From: Diphasiastrum complanatum
Taxonomy: Eukaryota; Streptophyta; Lycopodiopsida; Lycopodiales; Lycopodiaceae
Length of the DNA: 64,000 nucleotides
Direction of reading: 5' to 3'
NCBI GenBank assembly: GCA_029204225.1
Contig: CM055111.1
Location: forward strand, 47,483,224 to 47,547,223
A program made the position numbers and the translations under genes. The notes beneath the pieces were generated by a model that was not told where the DNA came from, ran no database searches, and was given only the letters and a program-made list of their open reading frames with translations. Shown piece after piece: positions 1-12,797 of the stretch. Numbering within the stretch: position 1 is the first letter of the stretch; the number at the start of each line of letters is the position of its first letter.

Positions 1-2480
1 GCAATTGAGATTTATCATATCTACTAAAGTAGAATGTCTATCTCTAGACAATGGCTTTGTCAAAATATCAACCAACATACTGTCTATATGGGATTCTGTG
101 GAGGACAACGAAATGCATTTCTGCTTTCTGCTGTTCCATGGAATGAGTCCTCCTGCAAGGAAACAAATATAACCTGATGTGGATTTTCTGGTATCCACGT
201 CTTCTGCCCAATCTGAATTTGAATATGTGATTAGTGTGAGTGCAGCTTTTGTATTACCATTGTAGCTCAAAGCATAGTGCTTTGAAGCTTGAATGTACCT
301 CATAACTCTTTGTAGAGCTTTTCAATGTTGTAAGCCTGGATTGAGACAATGTGCTTACTACATATGCTAGATCAGGTCATGTGTAGACCATAGAATACAT
401 TGTAGATCCTATGACAGACTGATAAGTATACCCGCACATTTTCTTGCTGATCTGCTTGAGTTCTGGGGCACATGTCTTTGGACAACTTAGATCTTGGATC
501 CATAGGTGTGTCTATGGGCTTGTAGTCCTCCATGCCATATATGCGAAGTACATTGATTAGATATGACTCTTGGGTTATAGTAATCCTTTTGCTTGCGCGA
601 TCTCTAAGAATCTCCATACCGAGTAGGTAATGGACTGGGCCTAAATTAGTCATCTCAAATTTTGATGAAAGCAGAGATTTGGTTTCCTGTAATAACTGAT
701 TTGAATTGATGATAATTAAGGAATCATCAACGTATAATGCTATTATAACATAGCTTGACCCTTTTCGTTTGAGATATACATTAGAGTCTACAGAGTAAGA
801 AGTGAAGTTATGCTGCAACAAGAAGTGATTTATTCTATCATACTAGGCCTTGGGAGCTTGCTTAAGACCATATAATGCCTTATGCAATTTACATACCAAA
901 TGCTCTTTGCCTTGAAGAACGTAACCTTCTAGTTGATAAATGATTATGTCTTCTTGTATATATCTGTGTAGGAATGTTGTCTGGATGTCCAGTTGGCGAA
1001 TGTCCAGATCTTCTGCAGCAGCTATAGCCGACAAGGTACGAATAGATTGATGCTTTACCACTAGACTAAAGGTGTCAGTGTAATCTATTCCATAGACTTG
1101 CTCAAATCCTTTAACCACTAAACAAGCTTTCCATTTGGATATTGATCCATTTGGCTTAAGCTTTAGCTTGAAGATCCACTTAGAGTCAATAGATTTAATA
1201 CTTGCAAGAGGATTAACAAGACTCCATGTCTTGTTCTTCATCAAGGAATGGTACTCAACATCCATGGTAGCTTTCCATTCATCTGCATTGGAGATTGACA
1301 ATGCTTCTGCAACAGTGGCAGGTTCATCATGACTGATGAACACCTGAGGGACAAAATGATCAGGTTGTTGTCATTGTCTTGCAGACCTTCGAATTGCAGG
1401 TGCTTGAGTGGATGTTTCTCCTGGGTAAATGATTGAGATAGCTTCAGCTTGCGGTTGAAGGTCTAGGCCCATCGATGGTAAATGGAGTTGTTGGGACAAA
1501 CTCCTACGTTTGAACATTCGTAGGTCGATGCCTATCGATGGAGAATGGAGCTGTTGTGACAGACTCCTGCATTGGCTGCTTCTACTTAATATTATGGAAT
1601 TTGTCTTCAAGAAAGACAACGTCGTGGCTAACTGAGATCTGACCTATATTAACATCATAGATACGATATGCGTTGTGTGATGTTGAATAGCCGATAAAGA
1701 TATACTTATAGCTTATTGGGTCTAATTTCTTCCCATATCAGACAGAATTTGAGCACAGCAGAGACATCCAAATACAAGTAAGTGTTTCAGACTTGGTTTG
1801 TAACCGTAGTAGGCTTCAAACATGTCTTGGAGTTGATTGCCTTAGTGCTAGAATAATTTTGCAGATAGCATGCTGTAGAAATGGCTTCATCCCAAAAGTT
1901 CTGGGGTAATTGAGCGTTAACAGTCATGGATCGTGCAACTTCCAATAGACTTCGGTTCTATTGCTCAGCTACACCATTCTGCTATGGAGTGTAGCTGGCT
2001 ATGAACTGATGGTGGTCGCCACATGATGAAAGGTAGTCCGCCATTTCATTTGATAGGTACTCTCCTCCTGAATCAGATCGTAGGGCCTTGATTCTCTGAC
2101 CAGTCTGATTCTCAGCATATTACTTGAATTCTTTGAAGCAATTGAATGCTTTTGACTTGTTCTTTATGAACATGACCCTCGTGAACTGGGAGAAGTCATC
2201 AATAAATGTAATGAAATATAGATCTTGACCCAAAGAGGGTACGCTCATAGGACCACATAAGTCAGTGTGAATCAGTGACAAAATGAACTTTGCTCTCCTC
2301 GCTTGTCCTCTTGGAAATCTTGTTCTAGGTTGTTTCTCTAGTAGACAATTTTCATAGATAGTCTGATTAGCTGTGGTAACATCATTGATATTCATATCCT
2401 TGACCAATTTGTTATGATGCATGTTGTTAGCCAATATTTTCGCACGAAAAATCGGACTGATATTGAAGTTTAAGTTTGCA
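1..2480 (-). mobile_element. Ty1/copia retrotransposon pol remnant
   Basis: A fossil copia pol region read on the minus strand. In element order it shows integrase (about 2480 to 1900, with the HTDLCGPM-type core near 2270), a low-similarity linker (1619-1371), reverse transcriptase (1343-372, including the YVDD active-site box and the ALYGLKQAP motif), and RNase H pieces toward position 1 (STSGYI-type and ILTKPL-type motifs). The order integrase before reverse transcriptase identifies copia rather than gypsy. The element runs off the left edge of the window and no LTR is visible. It is clearly broken, with at least five breaks, and looks old. Confidence 0.9.
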
Positions 2481-2498
2481 ATAATTGAAAAAACTGGC

Positions 2499-5400
2499 AT
2501 GTAAAACCTGGTTATTAGAGAAAAATCGGCACAAATTTGCCTTAGAATTGGGTCCCAGCCCGTCCTAAATGAGGCTAGAGAAAATTTTGCGGCCTTAGAA
2601 ATGGCCGGTAAATATTTTACGGCTTTTCAAAAAAAATGGCCAATTGTACAAAAATAGCCGGTATGACTGTGCTAAAATCTCACCATGTACAGAGTCCATT
2701 TTTACTAATATATGATTACTCAGTGTATTTTTCAGGGAAACCGTGTTGTCGTGGGAGCCCTAGTCATGAATGCCGAAAAAGTCAACCACAGAAGAAAAAA
2801 CCGAGAAAGAAAGTTACGGGTAAAAACGGGACCGAGAAATTTGGATTCAGTGTCAAGGAGTCACAGAAACCCTAACGGTAAAGTTTGGGCAATTTACGGG
2901 CAATTAACGAAATGTGCGGGCCAAGTGGTTACCCAACTGACCAAAAATCTAGACAAATGAGCAATAGGCGCACAGCCCTTGAAAAACCGAAGAAAGGCCA
3001 AAAACGAAGATACCCAAAGAAAAAATGAAGGCCGCCTACTAAAAATAGGGGTTGAAAAAGGGCCTCACCCAATATTTAGGGTGTACAAAAGGGGAAACTT
3101 AAATGGCCTCCTTAGCCTTTGACAAAAATGGCATCTTGGCTAGTTTTGGAAGAGAGCCTTGAATGCACCACTCCCCCACTCTCTTATGGAGGCCACTAGG
3201 TGTACTATCAAATGGGTTGAGGACAAATGGCAAAGAGGGCTTGAAGGGCACGAAAATTGGCAAAGCTTCATTTTGAAGGGGGACACTTGGGTTTTCCTTG
3301 GGTTATCCTATAAAAGGAGCCAACTCTTTGTATTTGAGTGTGTGTGTAAATGTGTGTTGAGAGTTAGTGTTGAGGGGATGTGTGTAAAGTGTGTTATAAG
3401 TTAGTGTATTTTGATGTTAGAGCTTTTGTATCCTTGTTGTCTTGTCTCATATGAGTGGAGAGCTTTGTGAGGTTTGCTTTGTCTTGTGATAGTTGGATAG
3501 TTGAGAGTTTCATCTAATCTTATTGAGAGGTAGAAGTGTTCTTACAACAGGGCGTTGAGTATGGTCTTAGGGTTTGTAATTGCTTTGTATTGTTGAGGGA
3601 TGGATTGTTATGAGTGAGTTTGTTATTGAAATCTCATGCTCTTGGAGGCCTATTTGATCCATGCTTATTAATTTTCATCATGCGAGATCCTTTCTTATGA
3701 GTGCTTGTTATCTTTTATCCTATTCAAGATATAGCTTTGGATCATGAGGTGAGAGCCTTCTTCAATCAAGTACTTATGGACTTGTGTTCATGTGTTGTTT
3801 CCATCTCCTTCATGTTAAGAGATCTCAAGAATTAAGGATTTTTGAATTGTTTGAAAGGAATTCAATGGTTGAGGTTCATTATGTTATTTAGACCATTCTA
3901 TCTTCTTAAGGGATTATGGGAGGATGAACCCCTTATGGTGTTTTGTGAAATGAGAGGTATGTGCGTAGAGATTGATAACGTCTCATTGTCAAGGTGTTAT
4001 TCTTAGGAGAAAGTATCTGAAGCCAAAGTTCCACCTTTGAGGAGTGTGTTGTGTCTATGCTTCATGGTGGTGTGGGAATTCATTAGGGGCCTCCATCTCT
4101 CAATTTTGAGCCAATCATGAAAAAGAATCAGTCGTCCATCAAAATCACATCCAATTATGTTTCTTTTGAGGGATAGGAGACTACCTTCATCGTAGTGTTG
4201 AGAGGGTCACTTCAACTGGTTATCACTTGTTCTACTGTTAGCTAGTTTGAGAGACTTCGTGAGTATGGTATGAATAACCCAACATCCTTTAGATCGCCAT
4301 CCTTATTTCAGATGTGAAGCAATTATAGACAGTCATAAGGAATGTGTGGCCATTGCTACCTGTCCGAGCAAAGAGAATTTCCTATTCAGGTCACTAATGC
4401 GAGTACCTATAAAGCCATCATTGTTTTTCTGATGATACGGATGTGATCACTACCATTCCAATGTTTTCTTTGTAGCAGAGACCAAATGCATTCCTATTGG
4501 AATCCAACACATTTTTATGGCCAATCAATCGCACCTTAGAGCCAATCGTACATTTCTGAGGCAAATTTCAAGCGGATTCTATGAGCTACCAGACCCTCGC
4601 TGGAGCTGTATTCTGCCCTCTGATGGCCTGAGCAATTTTTTTATATGAGGGGAGAGTTTTTGGTCTGCTGTTTTACCTGTCTGTTGCATGCTACATACGG
4701 TGAGCTGACCTGCGATCTGCTGTGCACCCTGGACACCTGCCTGCGACCTACCTGCCCCTGTTCTTGAACAAGTAGACAGTGGGATCAAGTCTATGCATAT
4801 TTGTGGGTTTACCATGAAATCAGAATCACTTGCTTGCAATGTTGTTTGCTTGAGTTCAGTAATTGCAAGTACCTAACTAGTGAATGGATTGTCGTAGAGT
4901 ATGGGTCGGTTGTGCATTATAGTGAATCGTTTTTAGCACAAATTCAAATTCAGTCCGGAATCGTAATATTTTATAAACAATTGTGGCATGGCTAATTAGA
5001 ATGATGATTGCCTATTTACAACTTGTTTAGGGAAAGTGTTAAGTCAAATAATTTCATTTTGTACTGATTTAGAATGTGATGTACGGAGAAAATTGTAGGT
5101 TGGGTAGTTTATATTTTGTTGGGTTAGATTTATTAAACGGCTATAAGGAATCATCAAATTTTTAGAAGTGTTTCTTACGGTTTTTGTCATTATGAAGCGT
5201 ATTAATTGGACCCGACCTCTGTGAAACACCAGAGCGGGCCGTCCACCATCCGCGGTTGAAATACACCCCCTTGGTTAAAGCGTCACACTAGTCACACTCG
5301 CCGTTGGTACTGTCTAGCGAAATACCTAGACTCGACGGTCGGCGAAAATACCGCCGCTTAGCAAACAAATCTGTGCGTATAACTTGCATCCCATGACCAC

Positions 5401-5753
5401 ATCGTAGACAGTAAATCGATTTTCAACCCATGTAAGATCTTTACCAACTGTAAACTGAATTCACTGGGGAAAGAGACGTTAGCGATCAGAAGTTTTTGCG
5501 GAACCATAATTCTAAGAAGCTAGTGAATCATTGCATAAAAAATACTAGCACCCCCTCCTTGCAACCGTATCTCTGAGAGCCTAGAAAACTCTCATCGGTT
5601 GGGGAGCACGGGGTAACAGAGGAAGCCCCCAGGATTGGATGTGGCAGGACCTTTGTTACTCACGTAGGGCATAGCCACCATCAGTAGTGGTGCCCCTTGA
5701 CTTTTTTAGGACGTTTTGGCTAGACAAATCCCCTGCCAAAAATGGCCCTAACA
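2499..5753 (+). other. Gene-free block, possibly a long 5' LTR
   Basis: No coding region is recognisable here. The block ends at 5753 just before a tRNA-primer-like sequence that belongs to the gypsy element on its right, so at least its right part is probably that element's 5' LTR. A TATA box lies at 3309-3317. A left LTR end starting TGTAAAACC at 2499, where the copia remnant stops, is possible, but no second LTR copy is present to define the borders. An LTR of about 3.2 kb would be long but not unheard of in Tat/Ogre-type gypsy elements. The left border is a guess. Confidence 0.35.
3309..3317 (+). promoter_or_regulatory. TATA box (TATAAAAGG)
   Basis: A textbook TATAAAAGG sits in an otherwise gene-free block upstream of the gypsy primer site. 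It is probably the core promoter of an LTR. No gene follows within the next 2 kb. Confidence 0.45.
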
Positions 5754-5774
5754 TTGGTGCGTCTGTCGGGAGTC
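5754..5774 (+). promoter_or_regulatory. Primer-binding-site-like sequence of gypsy element
   Basis: After CCTAACA comes TTGGTGCGTCTGTCGGGAG, which resembles the TTGGCGCCGTCTGTGGGAA junction common to plant gypsy elements. The 5' LTR therefore probably ends at 5753. The match is imperfect. Confidence 0.5.
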
Positions 5775-6600
5775 GAAAAATTTTCAGGAGATGTTGCTTG
5801 AAAGAGTAGTTATCCATATCGTTGGACTACAAAGCACTAGTTGTCATACTACCAGAAGTCTACATTTTCGTAGGTCCTAGATTGCGTGTGTTGAAAACAA
5901 TTCCACTATCTAAACCGTCAGCCGCAAGCTAGCATAACCGTACAAGCGGCTAGTACCACGTTGATCACAGGATGAAGTGGTTAGCATCACACAGTGATGT
6001 GTGCTGATCCCACACCTAGAACATACGTTATGAGCTCACAATCCAACCCTAGCTGCATGTGATCCGACTTCGCCAAGGCCATTCTATTTCCAACAGTTTG
6101 GAATACAGTTTGGACTAGAGACTACATACAATTTTCACCATCAAGGAGTTTAGGCTGTGATGCCAAGTACTACTAGAAATCTTTCATAGCCCACCAACCC
6201 TAGCATCCCATAGAGACGGCACCTGGTACAAATAACTAAGAAAAACTGTACATGGGTATGGTTGGATTAGGATTGAGCAGAAAAACGACCAAGTAGAGTT
6301 AGTTAGGTCGTATGCAATATTAGTGGACGAAGGATGGATGACCTATGGGATAACGTGGGAAAATCACAAAACGCATGTGCAACGACAGTTGATTGCTATC
6401 CGTAAGTGAGAAACATATTATGCAGCAATCATTAGTGTCACCCTAGACAAGAAATCATAGGTATACCAAGGAAACCTAGGTCTAAGGGAGCACCGCACGG
6501 AGAGACTTCAAATCCCCAAAGAGAGCGTTTAGGGCTTAGAAGAAGCCATCGTGGGTTTCTTGTCCCACCAGTCTTAAATGATGAGTCTCACCCACCTATA

Positions 6601-7875
6601 ATGGACTTGGATGATACATTGGAACCTATAGAAGAACTACCAGAACTTGAGCCAACCGACGCTACAGAACCACCGTTAGTGAACATAACACCTGCTGCTA
6701 CAGAACCTGTTGCCAACACAAAGGCACGACGTTTGACTGAACCAATCGTAGTACCCCCAGAGACAGGAGGACTATCGAAGCTTAGTGGATCCACTCCTGA
6801 GTTTCATGGAGCACCGTATGAAAGTGCCGAAGAGCATATTGATGCTTTTTGGACCACCTGCTTTACCAGTGCCATCACAAACCCACATCATGAAATGATG
6901 TTTTTCGCCACCACTTTATCTGGAACGACTAGGCACTGGTATCATAGTCTGCAAAGAGGCTCAATTCACACCATTGAGGAGTTCCATCGACTGTTCTTAA
7001 TTGAGTATGCTCCCCACCGAACGGCTGATGGCCTACTGTTCACACTGACTTCCCTACAACAAGGAAGTGACGAAACCATCCGACAATATTGGCGTCGTTT
7101 GACAGAGTTGTCACACCAAGTGGAACCCACTGTGTTACTACCACCCCTCTTATTACTGACCTTCTTTCTGCGAGGGCTCAAGAATGACATACAAATGATT
7201 GTACGTCAGAGTAACCCCCAGACATTGGTTGAGGCAGTAGAGAAGGCAATCGTGGTAGAAGATGCACAGATTGCAGTTGCCCACGCATCCCACCTATCGC
7301 AAGCAGTGAGCAACTTGAACCTAAGTCCAGAAAGGTGGAGAGGAGGCCCAATCGCAGCTATAGGAGCACACCCCATAGTGGAACCCAGTCCCATACAGGC
7401 TATTGAACCTCGACAAGGAAGGAACGTGCAAACACAAGATGCGCGAAGACTCCAAGCAAAGATGCCCGATAGAGGCTATGAGAGCACAGGCTCTAACGCA
7501 GAACTAGGCGATATGAGAGCCATGCTAAAGGGATACATGGACGTGATGAGTGAGAATATGCAGACCTTAGCAGCAGATGTAAATTTTCTCAAACGGCACC
7601 AAAATTTGTTTGGTCAAAGACACCCCATAGAAGGATCGAATCCCTTAATCTGTAGACACTGTAGAGGGAATCATTTAAATCGAAACTGTCCCAACCAAGT
7701 TTGTGGGTACTGCAAGAGGCCTGGACACTTGAAGGATAGATGTTGGGTACGTAGAGACGCATTAAACACTGGGAATAGGATGCCTGGGCCAGTGAACCAT
7801 AGACCCCAGGAGGACAGAACGACGGGGCCATCAAGGCCACCTCAATACATACAACGCGGACCCAAGATTAGTTAG
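6601..7875 (+). CDS. gag polyprotein of gypsy element (capsid and nucleocapsid)
   Basis: A 424-residue open frame. The acidic N terminus (residues about 1-60) is followed by a retrotransposon gag capsid domain (about 65-215: HIDAFWTTCF, TRHWYHSLQ, TIRQYWRRLTELSHQ). A variable linker leads to two zinc knuckles near residues 350-380 (CRHCRGNHLNRNC and CGYCKRPGHLKDRC). Family knowledge: this protein packages element RNA into virus-like particles. The start at 6601 is the first ATG after the leader and gives an uninterrupted frame. It is the best-preserved retroelement frame in this part of the window, although the rest of the element is degraded. Confidence 0.85.
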   Translation: MDLDDTLEPIEELPELEPTDATEPPLVNITPAATEPVANTKARRLTEPIVVPPETGGLSKLSGSTPEFHGAPYESAEEHIDAFWTTCFTSAITNPHHEMMFFATTLSGTTRHWYHSLQRGSIHTIEEFHRLFLIEYAPHRTADGLLFTLTSLQQGSDETIRQYWRRLTELSHQVEPTVLLPPLLLLTFFLRGLKNDIQMIVRQSNPQTLVEAVEKAIVVEDAQIAVAHASHLSQAVSNLNLSPERWRGGPIAAIGAHPIVEPSPIQAIEPRQGRNVQTQDARRLQAKMPDRGYESTGSNAELGDMRAMLKGYMDVMSENMQTLAADVNFLKRHQNLFGQRHPIEGSNPLICRHCRGNHLNRNCPNQVCGYCKRPGHLKDRCWVRRDALNTGNRMPGPVNHRPQEDRTTGPSRPPQYIQRGPKIS

Positions 7876-8304
7876 GTGAATAAAGGGAAGGCATGCATAG
7901 AAGATGATCGGCCACCCATGAACTTCATCGTCGTAGAGACACTGGAGGAACCCACGAGCAAGAAAGAGGTTTTAGTAGTGACCCAAAGTAACCTCCAGAT
8001 GGAGCTACCTCCCAGGAAACCCAAGCCTACACCAAAACCACCACCGGAGGTAGATAACCCAGTGGTCATTGAGAAGCCAGTATTCGAACCTACACCCATC
8101 TACAAGGATCCACTGCCCAAAGAGCAAGGTGAGGTTAGCGTCTTGGAAGGGCGTAGACATGCCAGATTCCTAGGACCGAGAAAAGAGAAAACCGGCCTAG
8201 AAACTAAGAGAACCATGACTTGAACGCGCAGGTTTAGGAAGGACATAGACCTAAACTTAAAGAGAGGCAATATTGACCTAGGTCAAGCCCTAGAAAATCT
8301 AAAA

Positions 8305-8720
8305 TTGGAAATAGGGCTCTGGCAACTAGTACAGTTGTCACCCACTATTAAACGCACGGTCAAACGATTGATGAGACCACCCACGACCAGAACATTGGAG
8401 CCACCTACAATAGGGAAAGTAGATGCGGATTTGTTAGATCGCTACTGCCCTAACGTAGATGTACTCATAGATGGCCTAGTCATTTCAGGGGCCATAGTTG
8501 ATGTCGGGTCAGCAGTTAACATCATAAGTCTAGAACTTTCAGACCGCCTTGTTTTACTCTAGAACCCGCTACCTTGACAGCCCTAAAGCTAGCCAACAAC
8601 TTTGTGATCAAACCAGAGGGCGAGCTTAAGAATGTACCCATTACCGTGGCTAACAAGACCATGAATTCACCAAAAATTGACAATCTCCAAACATTGGCAC
8701 TAAGTAGCTCAACACTTGAG
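8305..8720 (+). mobile_element. Aspartic protease region of gypsy element
   Basis: Residues around VDVLIDGLVISGAIVDVGSA match the retropepsin region that follows gag in gypsy elements, with the DVGSAVN variant of the active-site loop. This fragment is part of the fossil at 5754-8730 and is broken. Confidence 0.65.
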
Positions 8721-9119
8721 AACTTAGCCATGGATGAGTGATATAATGAGCCTCCAATAGATTCATTTCCATCAACAAAACTAGTACAAATCCAACATCA
8801 AAATGACGCTCACCAATGTAGCTAGTTTTAACATATCTTGACAATTTGCACACATCCCATTAGAGGAGTTCTCAATATCAAAAGGACCCTTTAAGGAATG
8901 CCATGTAAGATAAAGAAAAATATCAAAATAAAAAAATAAAATTGCTTATTTGCTTGCCCCCACCACTCATGAGGCCTCCCCAACTCCCAATGATCTAACC
9001 ATAGTGTCTACAGTCATAGTTAACAACTCTAAACTGTTTACAGTCTAACTTGTCAAAATTCAAAAATACATTCCATCCATTGGATCTAGAAAATGACCGC
9101 CATCCCCAAATTCAAATCA

Positions 9120-9300
9120 GGGAAAATAGCAAATTGTTTGAATATGCATTCCCTACACTGGAATGAAACTTTGAACGCCATTCACATTGGATAGAGGATA
9201 TGAGCAAATATGAGCGCCATTTCCAAAATGTATGAATATGCATTTCCTCAACAAGAATGAAAATATGAGCGCCATCTCCAAATATGAATGCCATCTCCAC
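9120..9300. repeat. Degenerate tandem repeat
   Basis: Several imperfect copies of a motif built on GAGCGCCATCTCCAAATATG and GAATATGCATTCC follow one another. The units are irregular, about 35-60 bp. Confidence 0.5.
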
Positions 9301-9360
9301 ATTGGACTGAAACTATATTTTGTCTTGTTTTATCTGATGATGACATTCTAACATCTACAT

Positions 9361-9789
9361 TTGGATATCTCTAATGATTTGGCACCTATACAGAGACGAG
9401 GAGGCAAAGGAGTTCCAATATTTGCTGATGATCGTTCCAGTTATAGGGCAGAAGGAAAGAAGAACTTGGATTTGTGGACTGACGGAACATTATTTTTTCA
9501 AGATCCTAGCACATTGACTCATCCCACATTCTCTTCAATAACTAATCTAACATGGATATGCAATGGGCATATTGGATTACTAGGATATTGTGAGAGATTG
9601 CAAAACTATGGAAATCAGTTTTTCATGAAAAAAATTCACTTTTTAGAATGTGAGTTGATACGCATATCCTCTTTTTATCAAAAAAGATTTCTAGCCCTAG
9701 ACCTAGCGAATGCACCAGGTCCTAGCCCCATACTTGGTCCTCTCAGAAGTTCCAACGACCTACATTTGCTAGCATGCCATGTGCTATGA
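9361..9789 (+). CDS. Unrecognised open frame, doubtful gene
   Basis: A 142-codon frame opening with a non-ATG codon (TTG). I recognise no domain, signal peptide or membrane segment, and there is no partner gene nearby. In an AT-rich transposon landscape a frame of this length can arise by chance, so it may be a decayed element piece or non-coding. Confidence 0.12.
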   Translation: MDISNDLAPIQRRGGKGVPIFADDRSSYRAEGKKNLDLWTDGTLFFQDPSTLTHPTFSSITNLTWICNGHIGLLGYCERLQNYGNQFFMKKIHFLECELIRISSFYQKRFLALDLANAPGPSPILGPLRSSNDLHLLACHVL

Positions 9790-11567
9790 AATTTTGCAAG
9801 CTAAATCGTTGGTATGATAATATGTGTCTGCTACTACAAGACTGCAATCATCGACCTCTTTCTTTCACATACACTCTGTGTATGCTTCTTACTTTTTCTC
9901 CTCTTCTATCTGTATCCGACCTTCGATACATATAGCATGCTTGGTCTGATTACAAGAACTAAATTAGCTAAGCATTACAAGATAGTTTAAGTTCAAACAT
10001 CAGCTAACTACATCTTGCTACTTTGCTTAACTACAAGGGCTTAACGGTTGAGTCGTGACATTCAAATTGTCATGCTCGTCAAGCTTTAATGATGTACTCG
10101 ACGTTTGACATGGCCCCTATGTAATTTTCGAACATTATCGGCGGTCAGAAATCCAACCCAACGACTTCGTGTTGGAGTTCGCCTACATTGTACAGTCTGA
10201 GACGGTTGTAATAACTGTAAAAGTTATCAGTTATAGATTATTTTGAGTAGTATATCAGGACATGTATCTTCATTTAAAAACTTCTTCAGTGATTTTGATA
10301 ATCATCTGATATCTAAAACTTTTGATAATTGTTTCTATCAATTCATTCAGATTGTTCCGTTGCATGTGTTATCACATACCACGATTAGAGTTATCACTCT
10401 GTAGCCAGTGTTATCATGATCAACCAGCTAAAGTAATAACTTCAAGCGATTGTAGTCATTTGTTGATATTAATCAGAGTACATTTTGTCCCATTGTAGTT
10501 GTTGTTCCATTGTGCATTTTCTAATTCCTTCATTTGAACTATTTTGCTGCTAATTGTTGCGTTTCCGATCCATTCATCTAGCTCGCTCTCATTTTTTTTT
10601 ACAACCCAATGTGCCCTTGGAGAAGGACATGCAAGTGACTATACCTTAGTCGGAGGTATGGAGTCACGTGACCCTTGGATAAGGGGTACCCTTAGTATTA
10701 AGGATAGGTGTCTTAGACTTGGTTAAGGGCAGGTAGGTGTCTTTGCCTTGGATGGAGGTTTGGAACCTAGAGAGGTGTTAGAAAGTCATTGGATGACTAT
10801 TTTTCTAAACCTTGGGCCTCAACCTTGAACCATATCACTTTATTGGTCTAGGACCAAAGTATACTTGCACAACTTGGGCAATGGGACCTAGTAGGAGGGC
10901 GCCCTTCTAAGGTGTCCATTGAGTTCCCAAGTCCCACAAGAAAGGCATTCAAAGAGTCATAGGTTATGGAAGGAGTCTCTTGACATTCCATAAGCCTATG
11001 GAGGCTCTTGGAGATTCTTTAACTCCCCTAGGCTTCTCTCTCTCTCTCATTGGATGAGCATGGAACTCCATAGTGCATTGGAGGGGCACTAATATGGACC
11101 AACCATTTGTAGTCCTGTGTGTTGATTGTGAAGGATGATCCGATTATGTGCAAAATCAGGCCACTCTTGCTTATTTTCCATACTTTGGCCCTTGACATCA
11201 TATATAAAGATTTGTTCCTCAAGGAACAAGAGAGCTCATTTTAGTTTCTTATTGGCACGGTTCGTCACCCTTAAATTTCAGCCACGAATTCAAAATAAAA
11301 AAGCTTCTACATGGTCGTCGTGACTCCTTCAGTGCCTCTCCCTTCATGCTTGAACCTTTTTATCCCTATCGTATATCCTCATGTAGTAGTATTGGCAAAT
11401 TGGAGTTGAACTTCTGAGCTAGAGTATAAGTAGCAGAAAGGCAGTCCTCTCACCAATTGAGTGGACTCCTTTTGCTTCAAAACTTGGAAATATTACACTA
11501 CAATATCCATTTTATTAGAACATATCTACTTCCCTATACACTTTAGGTTTTCAATATTTCCCATTTA

Positions 11568-11790
11568 TTTTAAGCGTTCCAGAGCCCTAATTTTCAATAT
11601 GGGGTAGTGTGTCTTGGCACTCACCTTAAATTTAAAGCCCTAACTCTCAATATAGGGTAGGGTGTATTGGAGATTAATCACCTTAAATTTAGAGCCCTAA
11701 TTCTCAATATAGGGTAGGGTGTATTGGCGATTAATCACCTTGAAATTGGAACCCTAATTTTGGATCATGGGTTTAGGGTGTCGTACCACT
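11568..11790 (+). repeat. Tandem repeat, about 58-bp unit, four copies
   Basis: Units built on AGAGCCCTAATTCTCAATAT followed by AGGGTAGGGTGTATTGG and ATTAATCACCTTAAATTT are repeated about four times, the outer ones more diverged. A mirror copy lies at 61195-61420. It sits just upstream of the APO locus. Confidence 0.85.
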
Positions 11791-11900
11791 CGCCTTCAAT
11801 TTCAGTTGATATAATCTCACGCCACGCCCGTTACTTTTCAGACAAAGTGCATAGGATAAGCGAAGAAAGAAAGAAAGATTGATCGATAGATCGTCATAAA

Positions 11901-12098
11901 ATGAGCTTTAGGTTTGTAAGTTGTCGCTTGCCATCATTCCCCCTTCACAGTTTGGCATTCTTCCTGGACGCACACGGAGCTGCTGCTAGCAGAGGCGAGT
12001 TTCTGAATTTAACGGTCAGATCTCAAAATATGACCATATTCTTATATCTCTGTCTCATGTTCTTGTTCGATATCTTGTGGTTTTGCTCTGTTTTATGA
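11901..12098 (+). CDS. Possible first exon of the APO gene (tentative)
   Basis: An ATG at 11901 opens a frame beginning MSFRFVSCRLPSFPLHS, rich in Ser, Arg and hydrophobic residues with no early acidic residue. This would suit an organelle-targeting peptide. APO proteins are organelle-targeted and the recognised APO exon downstream (13400) lacks a start of its own. The donor site and reading phase joining this piece to 13400 cannot be settled from sequence alone. The same frame is conserved exactly in the right arm (60895-61092, minus strand). The frame's later part (FLYLCLMFLFDILWF) is probably intronic. Confidence 0.25.
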   Translation: MSFRFVSCRLPSFPLHSLAFFLDAHGAAASRGEFLNLTVRSQNMTIFLYLCLMFLFDILWFCSVL

Positions 12099-12260
12099 TG
12101 ATTTTGTTCTGTTTCATGATGCTTTTGCTCTGGTTTATGATGGTTTTGTTCTGTTTTTATGATTATTCTTGTGTCTTATGATGATATTGCTCAATTTTAT
12201 GAAGATGTTGTTGTATGTATGTTATGATGATATTGTTCTCTTTTATGAGCCACCACCCTC
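12075..12260 (+). repeat. Degenerate minisatellite, about 24-bp unit
   Basis: Repeats built on TTTATGATGATTTTGTTCTG run in tandem about seven times. The mirror copy is at about 60735-60920. It probably lies in a 5' intron of the APO locus. Confidence 0.75.
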
Positions 12261-12797
12261 TATTTAATGAACGCAGTGATCTATTTTATGAAGATATAAT
12301 GAAGATGCGATATATTTCACTGCATTCCATATGAAATGTGTCAACCCAAATTCTGGAACAATGCTCGGGCACTATTAAGATCATAACTGATGCACGCCGG
12401 TCAATGTTTTATCTTTCCTGTCTGGAATCTTATACCGATACTCTTTCATCAATCGCTTTAGGTCACCATAATCAATATTATGCTTTCTGCTTTTGGAATT
12501 TTTAACCTGTCTTAATTTGGCAAATTTTTAAATCTTTCACCTCACAAGACATATTTCTGATAGCAACGAGACCAGGTCAAATAATGCACTTGAGTTGCCC
12601 CTACATGGCAAGGAGGAATTCAACCTCATGTGCCACATGCTAGCAACTCTATGTGTAGTTGAAAGGCAGGAGCACCCACACAGTTATTGGACCAAATTAG
12701 GCCAGCCATGTATACAAAGAGGTTGCCGTTGCTCCAAGTTTAGAATGAGCCTAAGCCAGATACCTGATTTGTAAGAATATTTTTATTGTTTAGCCGT

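Larger units (their letters stand above)
5754..8730 (+). mobile_element. Ty3/gypsy element remnant (Tat/Athila-like), 5' part
   Basis: A plus-strand gypsy fossil. It begins with a primer-site-like sequence, followed by an 850-bp leader, gag (6601-7875), a low-similarity proline-rich stretch (7876-8223) and an aspartic protease region (8305-8720). The protease shows the IVDVGSAVNII signature, a variant of the retropepsin D-S/T-G motif seen in plant non-chromovirus gypsy elements. No reverse transcriptase or integrase follows, and the similarity fades by about 8730. It is broken, with several breaks, and only the first third of the element is represented. Assignment to the Tat/Athila side rests on the primer-site type and the long gag. 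Confidence 0.8.
8731..11085. other. No recognised gene; sequence left of the palindrome
   Basis: This 2.35-kb stretch between the gypsy remnant and the outer end of the palindrome holds no gene I recognise. It contains a short degenerate tandem repeat (about 9120-9300) and one 142-codon open frame of unknown meaning (9361-9789). Its sequence has no mirror copy beyond the right arm, which places the palindrome border at 11086. Confidence 0.6.
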